Shown one piece after another: positions 1-8,088 of a stretch of DNA of 64,000 nt. The stretch's first letter is position 1; each line of letters opens with the position of its first letter. This stretch comes from Bacteroidia bacterium (GTDB lineage Bacteria > Bacteroidota > Bacteroidia > B-17B0 > Aurantibacillaceae). The notes beneath the pieces were generated by a model, which searched no databases, was not told the origin of the DNA, and saw only the letters and a program-made list of their open reading frames with translations. Location: NCBI GenBank assembly GCA_016787785.1, contig JAEUTO010000011.1, positions 124,001 through 188,000 on the forward strand, read 5' to 3'. The translations under genes and the position numbers were made by a program.

Positions 1-1
1 C

Positions 2-532
2 TTTGCAAAACAGGTAAAAAATGTAAATCAATCGGGCCAATTGATATTAGCCTATGATGGCGTTTTAAATAACGAAACCATCTCTAAACTTGAAACGGAA
101 ATTGAAGGTAAAATACTTGACAAAAATTTCCCGAAACAAGTTGTAAAAAAAGTTTTCTTTATTTGTGTAGAATCTCTTCAAAACCAGTTAATACATGGTC
201 ATAAAGATGATAAAGGTTCTCAACATAATTTTTTCTTGCTAGGTCATTCAGATAAAGCGGTAAGCATTATCTCTGCTAACTTAATCACCAATGCTTCGGT
301 TGATAAAGTAAAAAGTCAGATAGAAAAAATAAATTCATTTGATGATCCTGCAGCTTTAAAAGCATTTTATTTAGAGCATCTTGAGAATAACGAACTAAGC
401 GATAAAGGTGGCGCCGGCTTAGGATTTATTACCATTGCCATGAAATCTGGAAATAAAATTACACCCTCTTTTGAGGTCATCAACGAAAAATACTCTTTGT
501 TTTTATTAGAGGTAAAAATAAATCTTGAGTAA
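2..532 (+). CDS. SiaB-type protein kinase (5' end outside the window)
   Basis: This reads as a SiaB family protein kinase, a GHKL-like ATPase fold which in Pseudomonas phosphorylates the small SiaC protein and opposes the SiaA phosphatase. The reading frame is open to the first base of the window, so the real start lies upstream; a TTG at 41 is only an internal codon. Visible family features are the N-box-like stretch FICVESLQNQLIHGHK in the middle and the glycine-rich GGAGLGFITIAMKSG near the C-terminus. It is followed after 8 bases by a glycosyltransferase on the same strand. Whether SiaA or SiaC partners lie upstream cannot be seen. The family call is fairly firm; the signal it serves is unknown. 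Confidence 0.75.
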   Translation, partial: FAKQVKNVNQSGQLILAYDGVLNNETISKLETEIEGKILDKNFPKQVVKKVFFICVESLQNQLIHGHKDDKGSQHNFFLLGHSDKAVSIISANLITNASVDKVKSQIEKINSFDDPAALKAFYLEHLENNELSDKGGAGLGFITIAMKSGNKITPSFEVINEKYSLFLLEVKINLE

Positions 533-540
533 GCCAAAAA

Positions 541-1701
541 ATGTCGCAAGATAAACAGGCAATTCTCTTTTTAGCTTCCTGGTATCCAACACCACACAAC
601 AAAAATCACGGAATTTTTATTCGCAATCACGCATTAGCATTAAGCAACTACATGCCTGTTATTGTTGTATATGCGTATTCAACATCAACAGCTCAAGACT
701 TTAGGATCAGAAAAAACAAAGATGGGGATTTTGAAGAATGGCTATTAGAGTATCCAAAAAGTACTGCCCCCTTCATTTCTTTTTTCATAAAATATTTTCG
801 TTTTAAAAAAGCGTATAAATTATTGCTGCAAGAATTAATAAAAAATAATGTCTCTATTAAAGCCATTCAGCTGAATGTTATTTTCCCTGCCGCAATTGCA
901 TTACCAATATTTAAAGATCACTACAAAGTGCCTCATACCGTTGTAGAGCATTGGAGTGGCTATTTGCCCGAAGATGATAATTACAAAAGCGGCGTTGTGA
1001 AAGATGCTACAAAAAAAGCTATAAGATCTGCCTCTAAAATATTTTATGTTTCCGAAAAACAAAAACAAGCCATGCTTGGCCATGGTTTAAAAGGCAATTA
1101 CGAATTACTATATAATGTAGTTGATACCAAATTATTTAAAGAAAATAAAAACGCAAAAAGCCAAAGGCCATTATTACTTCATGTTTCATCTTTAGTTGAG
1201 CGAGAAAAAAACATCAGCGGCACTTTACGCGTTATTCAAAAATTACAACAAGCCAAATACGATTTCGATCTTGTAGTAGTTGGCGGAAACGCAGAAACCG
1301 TTTCTCACTGCGTAAACGAAGCAAAAAAATTACAATTAAGCACTACAACCTTTGTGGGCGAAAAAACTCCTGCCGAAGTTGCGGCTTACATGCAACAAGC
1401 AAACGCGTTGATCTTATTTAGTAATTACGAAGGTATGCCGGTTGTAGTTTTAGAGGCGCTTGCCAGCGGCTTACCTGTATTTGCAAGCAAAGTTGGGCAG
1501 TTGCCAAATATGATCGATAAGGACCTCGGAAGATTAGCAGATGTTGGAGATGAGACCGCATTGGAAAATAATTTGAGAGAATTCTTAGATGGGAAAATAA
1601 AATTCTCTCCTGAAAAAATGATTAACTTCATTTCAGAAAATGCCTCGCAGGAAATAGTTGGCAAAAAGCTTGCTGAATTTTATAACTCGGCCTGCTCTTG
1701 A
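541..1701 (+). CDS. GT4 family glycosyltransferase
   Basis: A two-domain GT-B glycosyltransferase of 386 residues, the usual length for family GT4, expected to work at the cytoplasmic face of the membrane in polysaccharide or glycolipid synthesis. The N-terminal domain begins with ASWYPTPHNKNHGIFIRNH, typical of the acceptor-binding half. The C-terminal donor half carries the retaining-enzyme EX7E signature as E297 and E305 in NYEGMPVVVLEALASGLP. The donor sugar and acceptor cannot be inferred. The 3' end overlaps the convergent rsmA gene by 22 bases. It lies 8 bases after the SiaB-type kinase gene and may share its transcript. Confidence 0.85.
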   Translation: MSQDKQAILFLASWYPTPHNKNHGIFIRNHALALSNYMPVIVVYAYSTSTAQDFRIRKNKDGDFEEWLLEYPKSTAPFISFFIKYFRFKKAYKLLLQELIKNNVSIKAIQLNVIFPAAIALPIFKDHYKVPHTVVEHWSGYLPEDDNYKSGVVKDATKKAIRSASKIFYVSEKQKQAMLGHGLKGNYELLYNVVDTKLFKENKNAKSQRPLLLHVSSLVEREKNISGTLRVIQKLQQAKYDFDLVVVGGNAETVSHCVNEAKKLQLSTTTFVGEKTPAEVAAYMQQANALILFSNYEGMPVVVLEALASGLPVFASKVGQLPNMIDKDLGRLADVGDETALENNLREFLDGKIKFSPEKMINFISENASQEIVGKKLAEFYNSACS

Positions 1702-2462
1702 ACAAATTTTGTTAACTCCACAAACTGCGCTACCGAAAGCTGTTCGGGACGCTTATCTAAAAGCGGGTGCCTCAATTCGTTATTATTAAATAAAGTGCGT
1801 ACTGAATTACGAATTGTTTTTCTTCTTTGATTAAAAGTTGTTTTTACTACTTTTTTAAACAGGTCTTCGTCGCAATCTAATTTTTGAACATTATTTCTTG
1901 TTAAGCGAATAACTGCGCTTTTTACTTTTGGCGGTGGCGAAAAAACATTCTCATGCACGGTAAATAAATAGTCAATTTCATAAAAAGCCTGTAACAATAC
2001 ACTTAAAATGCCATATACCTTTGATCCTGGCTTCTCCGCCAAACGCATAGCCACCTCTTTTTGGAACATGCCTACCACATAATCAACAGAATTTTTATTC
2101 TCTAATACCTTAAACATTATTTGGCTTGAAATATTGTAAGGAAAATTTCCAACAACATTAAATTTTTGTCCCGCTAATTTTTGAAGATCTGTTTCCAAAA
2201 AATCAGCTAAAATTATTTTGTCTTTTTTTTCGGGGTATTTTGTTTTTAAATAATCTACCGATTCGCCATCCACGTCCATAGCCAAAAAATTTTCCACGTC
2301 ATTTATCAGGAATTGCGTTAAAACCCCAGTACCCGGGCCCACCTCAATAATAAAAGATGTTTTATCTTTTTCCAAAAGAGCGTTTACCGTATTTCTGGCA
2401 ATATTCTCATCATTCAAAAAATGCTGACCTAAATGTTTTTTTGCTCTTACAGGTTGCGCCAT
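1680..2462 (-). CDS. rsmA: 16S rRNA dimethyladenosine transferase RsmA (KsgA)
   Basis: RsmA dimethylates two adjacent adenines in the 3'-terminal hairpin of 16S rRNA (A1518 and A1519 in E. coli numbering) during late 30S assembly, using S-adenosylmethionine. The protein has 260 residues, normal for the family. The N-terminus has the KsgA hallmark KKHLGQHFLND, motif I is E40-VGPGTG-46, and the catalytic motif IV is NFPY at residues 106-109. The start ATG lies 2 bases after the prfB stop, so the two genes are probably co-transcribed from the prfB promoter. No unusual residues were seen. Confidence 0.96.
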   Translation of the reverse strand: MAQPVRAKKHLGQHFLNDENIARNTVNALLEKDKTSFIIEVGPGTGVLTQFLINDVENFLAMDVDGESVDYLKTKYPEKKDKIILADFLETDLQKLAGQKFNVVGNFPYNISSQIMFKVLENKNSVDYVVGMFQKEVAMRLAEKPGSKVYGILSVLLQAFYEIDYLFTVHENVFSPPPKVKSAVIRLTRNNVQKLDCDEDLFKKVVKTTFNQRRKTIRNSVRTLFNNNELRHPLLDKRPEQLSVAQFVELTKFVQEQAEL

Positions 2463-2464
2463 GT

Positions 2465-3569
2465 TTAGTTTTTCTGGTATTGTTTGCCCCCTAAGGCCAT
2501 TAAGTACACTTTTATTAATTCGTCAATATTTCCGTTTAAAACACCCTCAGCATCTGTGAGTTTAAATTCTGTTCTGTGATCATTTACCATTTTATATGGA
2601 TGCAATACATAACTGCGAATTTGCGACCCCCACTCTATTTTCATTTTTCCGTCTTCAACGGCGTTTTTTGCTTCGTTGCGCTTACGCAATTCCAATTCAT
2701 ACAATTGCGAGCGCAACATTTTCATGGCAAGCTCTCTGTTTCCCAGTTGCGAACGTTCTACCTGGCAAACAACCACAATGCCTGTTGGTTTATGTGTTAG
2801 TTGTACTTTACTCTCTACCTTATTTACATTTTGTCCACCTGCGCCACCGCTTCGAGAAGTGGAAATTTCTATATCAGCAGGTTTTATCTCAATTTCAATT
2901 GTATCATCAACAACCGGATAAACATAAACGGATGCAAAACTGGTGTGACGTTTTGCGTTTGAATCAAATGGGCTAATGCGCACCAAACGATGTACACCAT
3001 TCTCGCCTTTCAAATAACCATAGGCAAACTCACCTTCAATTTGAATAGATACAGATTTTATTCCGGCCATATCTCCGGCGTTATAATCCAGTTCTTTTAC
3101 TTTATAGCCATGTTTTTCGGCCCACATTAAATACATACGAAATAACATGCTTGCCCAATCACAACTCTCGGTGCCGCCCGCACCGGCATTTATTTGCAGG
3201 ATACAATCCAGGTGGTCTTCCTCGCCGCGAAGCATGTTCTTAAATTCAATATCCTCAAGGTTTTTTAAAGCAGCGTTGTACTCTGCTTCTGTTTCTTCTT
3301 CCGTAGCATCGCCACTTTTGTAAAACTCGTATAACGTATTAAGATCTTCTACCTGCGTGTGAAGTTTATCAAACGCACTGGTCCACGATTTAACCTGTTT
3401 TACTTCGTTAAGTATTTTTTCTGCTTGTTTTGAATCGTTCCAGAAATTTGGATCTAATGTCTTCTCCTCTAGTAATTCGAGGTCGTGTTTTTTACGATCG
3501 TAGTCAAAGAAACCCCCTCAACGCGGCACTGCGATCATTCAAGTCTTTTAATTGTTCATTTGTAAACAT
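2465..3569 (-). CDS. prfB: Peptide chain release factor 2, with programmed +1 frameshift
   Basis: RF2 recognises UGA and UAA stop codons and triggers peptide release. The coding sequence is in two frames. It starts at the ATG at 3569, reaches an in-frame TGA at codon 22 (3506-3504), and continues in the +1 frame, giving about 367 residues, the normal RF2 length. The frameshift site has the classic pieces: a Shine-Dalgarno-like AGGGGG, then TTT CTT TGA C. The SPF anticodon-like tripeptide is present in [10 protein letters not shown], which distinguishes RF2 from RF1, and the catalytic GGQ is in [15 protein letters not shown] TAnnTTTG box sits 4 bases before the start codon. rsmA follows after 2 bases. 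Confidence 0.96.
3504..3520 (-). promoter_or_regulatory. prfB: prfB +1 frameshift (recoding) site
   Basis: On the minus strand the site reads TTG AGG GGG TTT CTT TGA C. The AGGGGG is the internal Shine-Dalgarno-like stimulator, CTT is the slippery P-site codon, and TGA is the stop that RF2 itself reads. Slow termination when RF2 is scarce lets the ribosome slip +1 to GAC and make full-length RF2, an autoregulatory loop known from E. coli and many other bacteria. In E. coli the slip occurs at codon 26; here it is at codon 22. Confidence 0.95.
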
Positions 3570-3573
3570 GATG

Positions 3574-3581
3574 CAAAGATA
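3574..3581 (-). promoter_or_regulatory. Putative -7 box of prfB
   Basis: TATCTTTG matches the Bacteroidota -7 consensus TAnnTTTG and ends 4 bases before the prfB ATG. No TTG -33 element lies at the usual 17-23 base spacing. If the box is functional, transcription would begin at or next to the start codon. Confidence 0.5.
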
Positions 3582-3590
3582 ATAAAAAAA

Positions 3591-4424
3591 TCAGGATTGT
3601 TTTTTAAATGGCCAAAAAAATACGTAAGCAATTATCATAATGATACCAAAGCTTACAAGGCCTGTAACAAAAGCAATGTACAAATGCGTAAATATGCCTA
3701 CAAGCAGGAGTGGCTTTTTTACTTTGTCCATCCACACTAAAGCGGGAAATAGCAATTGATATAAAAGCACAAAATAATTAATAAAATAACCCATAAAACC
3801 TGTGCCAGTAAATGAAAAAGAAAATAAATTAAAATGTTCTATATTGCTTAAGTTAATAATGGCAGTGCCATTAAACCAATCGCTACTGTTTAATTTTGCA
3901 AGGCCCGCAATTAAATACACCAATTGAATTTGAATGATAATTGCAAGCGTGCCAAAATTGTGCATGCATTTTGAAAGTGAGTTTTGCCAGCTCAAATTCT
4001 CGCTAAATTTCTTAGAAAGAAAACAATTAAAAAATAATAACTGGTTCAAAAGAAAGTCGCCACCTGTTAGCGTTGGGTAGATCTTATTGTGAATATTAAT
4101 TACCAACAACCAGATAATAAATTCAAATACAAAAGGAATTTTTTTAATAAAATAGCTCAGCGCTAAAAAAACCAAAGTACCGCCAATAAAAAAATAGCCA
4201 AAAGCCGGCGCCGCATCATTATAAAGTATAAAAGCAACGTCTTTTAATTTACCTAAAGAGTATGGTCTTATATATGCAATGGCGTTGTTACCAAAATAAA
4301 GATCATAATAACAAAACCAGTATGCGGCCTTAATAGCTAAAAACAAATACAAAAGCTGTTTAAACCTAAGCGTTTGTAAGCTTAAATTATATACTGTAAA
4401 AAAATAGGAAACAACCTTTTTCAA
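3591..4424 (-). CDS. HTTM-like multipass membrane protein
   Basis: A 277-residue hydrophobic protein with about six to eight predicted membrane segments. The stretch LVYLIAGLAKLNSSDWFNGTA resembles the HTTM domain (horizontally transferred transmembrane domain, related to the membrane part of vitamin K-dependent gamma-carboxylase), where a conserved G-x-x-K and a W with a following G-T-A recur. The function of bacterial HTTM proteins is mostly unknown. The start is a TTG at 4424 (TTG AAA AAG): the frame is closed by a TAA five codons upstream and no ATG intervenes. It is divergent from the next membrane protein gene, with about 30-57 bases between the starts. Confidence 0.65.
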   Translation of the reverse strand: MKKVVSYFFTVYNLSLQTLRFKQLLYLFLAIKAAYWFCYYDLYFGNNAIAYIRPYSLGKLKDVAFILYNDAAPAFGYFFIGGTLVFLALSYFIKKIPFVFEFIIWLLVINIHNKIYPTLTGGDFLLNQLLFFNCFLSKKFSENLSWQNSLSKCMHNFGTLAIIIQIQLVYLIAGLAKLNSSDWFNGTAIINLSNIEHFNLFSFSFTGTGFMGYFINYFVLLYQLLFPALVWMDKVKKPLLLVGIFTHLYIAFVTGLVSFGIIMIIAYVFFWPFKKQS

Positions 4425-4481
4425 ATAGTATTGATATTAAATAGCTAAATTTAGATGTTTATTTTTACCTTTTATAGCTTA

Positions 4482-5726
4482 ATGACAATTTTTAAAAATA
4501 AAATTTGGCTTTTAGTACTATTTCTTGGCGCTATTGTTTTTTGTTTTGTAGAAGCAAAAGGTAAAGGCGATTTCTATATTTTTTTGTCGGCTACAGGTGA
4601 TCTTATCAAGGGCGAGAATTTTTATGAGAATAAATACGTAGACGGTTACCATTATTTTTACTCGGTACTGTTCGCTTTACTTTTAAAACCCTTTTACTGC
4701 CTTCCGTTCTTTTGGTTAAAATTTTGCTGGTTGCTTTTAAACTGCTGCATTTATTTTAAATTGTTTCAAATGCTTACTAAAATAAAATTATTAGAATTGC
4801 TAAACCAAAAACAACGTTCACTTTTTATTTTTCTTGTTTTTATTTTTTCGTTACGCTTGTTTTTAGATAACATGCATGCCTCGCAAATAACCTTGGTTAT
4901 ACTTTGGTGTTGCATTTACGGACTTTATCTTATTACACATAACAAACCCATTAGTGGTGCGGCCATATTAGCGTTAGGCATCAACATAAAATTATTGCCT
5001 ATTGTTTTTTTACCCTATTTAATTTACCGCGGCTATTTTAAAGCCTTTGCATTTACTGTTTTATTTTATCTGCTGTATTTATTTGCGCCTTCACTTTTTA
5101 TTGGCCACAACTACAATATGTCTCTTTTAAAAACATGGCTGGCTCTAATTAATCCAACCAACCAGGCACACGTGTTAGACGTGGAAGAAAGGAGCTTTCA
5201 CGGCTTGTCTACTCTTTTATCAACGCTCTTTGTAAAAAATGTTCCGGATGTTTATGCGCTGCCGCTAAAAAGAAATATTGCTGATGTAAGTCTCACTGCG
5301 TTAAGCTCGTTACTTTTAATTACGCGCCTTGCGTTAGTTTCCTTTACACTTTTCTTCTTAAAATGGAAACCACTTACGAAAGCACGATCGGCATGGCAAC
5401 AATTTATTGAACTCAGTTACATGCTTTTATTGATCCCGTTAATTTTTCCACATCAACAACATTATGCTTTTTTATTTGCCGTACCTGCGTTTGCAGTTAC
5501 ACTTCTTTACTTGATGATAAATTATTCTGAAATGCGAAAACAAACACGATTAACTGTTCTTGCGGTGTTGATCTTGATCTATTTATGCGTTAATTTAAAA
5601 TTGCTCTTAGGTGTATACAATAACTACTACGATCATTATAAGATCTTAACCTATGGTGCATTGTTACTAATTCCTTTATTGATCTGGATCTCTCGTAAAA
5701 CAAAAAACGTTACAAGTTTGTCATAA
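4482..5726 (+). CDS. GT87-like (DUF2029) membrane glycosyltransferase
   Basis: A multipass membrane protein of about 414 residues that resembles the DUF2029/GT87 family, polyprenyl-phosphate-mannose-dependent glycosyltransferases with about ten membrane helices. Support comes from the early acidic loop FYIFLSATGDLIKGENFYE before the second helix and the DNMHASQITLVILWC and GINIKLLPIVFLPYLI segments typical of the family. An ATG at 4455 is also in frame; I prefer 4482 because a TAAATTTA box close to the -7 consensus ends one base before 4455. The sugar and acceptor are unknown. The 3' end overlaps the convergent T9SS protein gene by 17 bases. Confidence 0.7.
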   Translation: MTIFKNKIWLLVLFLGAIVFCFVEAKGKGDFYIFLSATGDLIKGENFYENKYVDGYHYFYSVLFALLLKPFYCLPFFWLKFCWLLLNCCIYFKLFQMLTKIKLLELLNQKQRSLFIFLVFIFSLRLFLDNMHASQITLVILWCCIYGLYLITHNKPISGAAILALGINIKLLPIVFLPYLIYRGYFKAFAFTVLFYLLYLFAPSLFIGHNYNMSLLKTWLALINPTNQAHVLDVEERSFHGLSTLLSTLFVKNVPDVYALPLKRNIADVSLTALSSLLLITRLALVSFTLFFLKWKPLTKARSAWQQFIELSYMLLLIPLIFPHQQHYAFLFAVPAFAVTLLYLMINYSEMRKQTRLTVLAVLILIYLCVNLKLLLGVYNNYYDHYKILTYGALLLIPLLIWISRKTKNVTSLS

Positions 5727-7956
5727 GCGTTACGTGACCGTAATGCACTTCATCTTTTTGAGAAACAACATTTTTAAATGTTATGCGCCAAACATAAATG
5801 TCCTGCTTGCATGGCTGCCCTTTAAATGTGCCGTTCCAGCCTTTTTTAGTATCTGTAGTTTTAAATATTTTTTCGCCCCAGCGATCATAGATCTCAAAAA
5901 CATATTCTTCGGCGCCAATAACAATTGGTAAAAAAACATCGTTTAACGTACTCTCATCCGGCGTAAAAGCATTAGGTACCCAAAACCTGTATTCTGGTAA
6001 TATTTTTACAACTTGTGAGATTGTATTTGAACAACCAAAATTATTGGTAACGTATTGTGTAATTGTGTAATCACCATAAGTTTCGTAAACATGTCTTTCG
6101 AAAGGATAACCGGATGTAGCGCCATCACCAAACGCGTAATTCCAACTTATTACATCTGTAGAAGCGGTATTATTTATATATATTTCAGGATCAAAAATAG
6201 TGGTTATCTGCGGCGAAAAACTAAAGCCGGCATAAGGCGAAGGATTGACCGTAACATTATTTATAGAGACCATATTTGTATCTATACAAACGCTGGATGT
6301 TGTAACTGTTAATGAAACAGAATAAACCCCGGAGGGCGAAAACACTTGCGTAGGCTCATAAAGCGTAGATGTTGCTCCGGTACTAAATTGCCACAAATAG
6401 GTTATAGGTAGTTCACTGGTACTTCCATTACTAAATGCAACCGTTGCCGGATCGCATAATGTTGTTGGAAGGTTATTGATTTTTGCTTTTGGTCGGGGAA
6501 TGACTCGAAGCGAATCTACAATCGTATCTCGACAGACCCGGTGTTTAGCGACTGCTGTGTATGTATGCGCGCCAGGCTGCGTATATACGATATTGACGGG
6601 ATTTTGCGAATTTGAAACACTTGGTGTTGCGGCAGATGTAAAACTCCAGGTATATGTTGTAGCAGAAGCGTCTGTAGGTGTAAGTGCAAAATTAAATGAA
6701 TTATTTTTTAAACATTGATTGGCAACATGTGGTGAAGTTATTTCAAATTTATCATACACATACACTGTTTTTTTTAAAGTATCAGAACACAATTTGCCAG
6801 GGTTAGCAACTAAAGAAACCACATAAATACCTGTATCCGGAAAAGTGTAGGTAGGCGTTACAAGATTAGAGGTATCATTAGTTAAACTCGGCACTCCAAA
6901 ATCCCAATGGTAAAATAACGGTATTGGACTTGACGTAGTACTATTATTACCAAAATTTATGGTGAGTCCTTGGCATTTGGTATAGTCTGCTACTGGCATG
7001 GAAGCAACTGTTGTTACACTGCAGTTAATAACTGTAAATTGAAAATCCCTAAAATGTGTATTTATCAATTGGTTGTTGCGGAATTCTTGCACACAAACGC
7101 CAACCACCCATGACCCTAACATTGTGGGCGTGCCGGATAATTGCCCGGTTGTTGGATTTATAGAAAACGCGGGGTTACTTGCCATTGGATAGCTGCCGGA
7201 GTATGGTGACCCCATAATAACATTTGAATAGGGTGGCGTTGAGGCAGAATTCGGACAAGAAGATGGTGGAGAAGGACAGTTGCTACTAGGATTGCTTGGT
7301 AAACCACCAAGTGATGCACAACATGCATCTAAGCCGGTAAAGGGGGCGCATAAAGAATATACTAATTGATCGCCAGCATCAGGATCTGTAGCAGCATGAT
7401 TAAAAACAAAATTAACATTACGGCAAATATAAATGGGTGGAAAATTAGTGAACCTTGGCGAACTGTTAGGTGCAGCTAATTCGGGTCCGGGTATTTTTGT
7501 AAAATACGTTGAGCCTTGTGAATTTGAATTAACCAAATTTATTATCCCGGTGTTTCTGCAACATCTTTGGTAAACAACCGTATACCCGCCTAGTATAGGC
7601 GGTAAAGTTAAAGTGTGAGTATAAACTCCCTGCTGTATACAAATATTGTTTGGAGCAAAAATACAAGGGTTATTAAAAGCAGGCGGTACCGATGTAATTA
7701 CTGGTGCGCCAATATCAAAAACACCAATTTCGTTATTCGCCGCATCAAAAACAGTTATATAGGCCGGCCCAACAATAGTGCTGGTTGGGTCACCATCAAA
7801 TGGTGAGCCGCCACCCGCACAATCCCTATAAACTTTTAAAATGATGCGGTATTTGCCTCCACCAAGATCATCATAGATCATTTCGCCTCCTACAATATGA
7901 AATGCAGAAGCTTTAATAGTTAAAAAACAGATAAGTATGAAAAATAACTTTTTCAA
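5710..7956 (-). CDS. PKD-repeat secreted protein with T9SS type B (CHU_C) sorting domain
   Basis: A 748-residue secreted or cell-surface protein. A signal peptide covers about residues 1-18 (MKKLFFILICFLTIKASA). The mature N-terminus HIVGGEMIYDDLGGGKYRI is a domain common to large Bacteroidota surface proteins. About four PKD-like beta-sandwich repeats follow from residue 340 to 640, each with a W-x-F or W-x-Y-x-F-G-D core, for example WNYAFGDGATSGYPF. The C-terminal 90 residues are the gliding-motility-associated CHU_C domain: FWVPNAFTPDESTLNDVF, IYDRWGEKIF, and DIYVWRITF. This domain directs export through the type IX system. The start codon is TTG (TTG AAA AAG). The biological role is unknown. 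Confidence 0.88.
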   Translation of the reverse strand: MKKLFFILICFLTIKASAFHIVGGEMIYDDLGGGKYRIILKVYRDCAGGGSPFDGDPTSTIVGPAYITVFDAANNEIGVFDIGAPVITSVPPAFNNPCIFAPNNICIQQGVYTHTLTLPPILGGYTVVYQRCCRNTGIINLVNSNSQGSTYFTKIPGPELAAPNSSPRFTNFPPIYICRNVNFVFNHAATDPDAGDQLVYSLCAPFTGLDACCASLGGLPSNPSSNCPSPPSSCPNSASTPPYSNVIMGSPYSGSYPMASNPAFSINPTTGQLSGTPTMLGSWVVGVCVQEFRNNQLINTHFRDFQFTVINCSVTTVASMPVADYTKCQGLTINFGNNSTTSSPIPLFYHWDFGVPSLTNDTSNLVTPTYTFPDTGIYVVSLVANPGKLCSDTLKKTVYVYDKFEITSPHVANQCLKNNSFNFALTPTDASATTYTWSFTSAATPSVSNSQNPVNIVYTQPGAHTYTAVAKHRVCRDTIVDSLRVIPRPKAKINNLPTTLCDPATVAFSNGSTSELPITYLWQFSTGATSTLYEPTQVFSPSGVYSVSLTVTTSSVCIDTNMVSINNVTVNPSPYAGFSFSPQITTIFDPEIYINNTASTDVISWNYAFGDGATSGYPFERHVYETYGDYTITQYVTNNFGCSNTISQVVKILPEYRFWVPNAFTPDESTLNDVFLPIVIGAEEYVFEIYDRWGEKIFKTTDTKKGWNGTFKGQPCKQDIYVWRITFKNVVSQKDEVHYGHVTLMTNL

Positions 7957-8076
7957 GACATTAAAATCGAACCCTTAAATTACAAAAAATAACCCAAATT
8001 TTTAGGCCATCTTATATGTGGAAGCTTTTTACTTTTATTTGGCATTATCTCTTTCGTTTTTGGGCCTTTTTTTGCA

Positions 8077-8084
8077 TATTTTTG
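8077..8084 (+). promoter_or_regulatory. Putative -7 box before the FG-GAP protein gene
   Basis: TATTTTTG fits TAnnTTTG and ends 4 bases before the ATG at 8089. A TTG lies only 14 bases upstream, outside the usual 17-23 spacing, so the -33 element is weak or absent. Confidence 0.45.
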
Positions 8085-8088
8085 TTAT

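Noticed and set aside
2576-2976. Open frames of 74-126 residues on the + strand opposite prfB
   Set aside because: They lie antisense to an unmistakable RF2 coding region, lack family features and have low-quality composition.
3490-3520. In-frame stop near the start of prfB, as if the gene were broken
   Set aside because: The AGGGGG stimulator, CTT TGA C site and continuing +1 frame are the standard RF2 recoding site, and the combined protein has the expected length and motifs.
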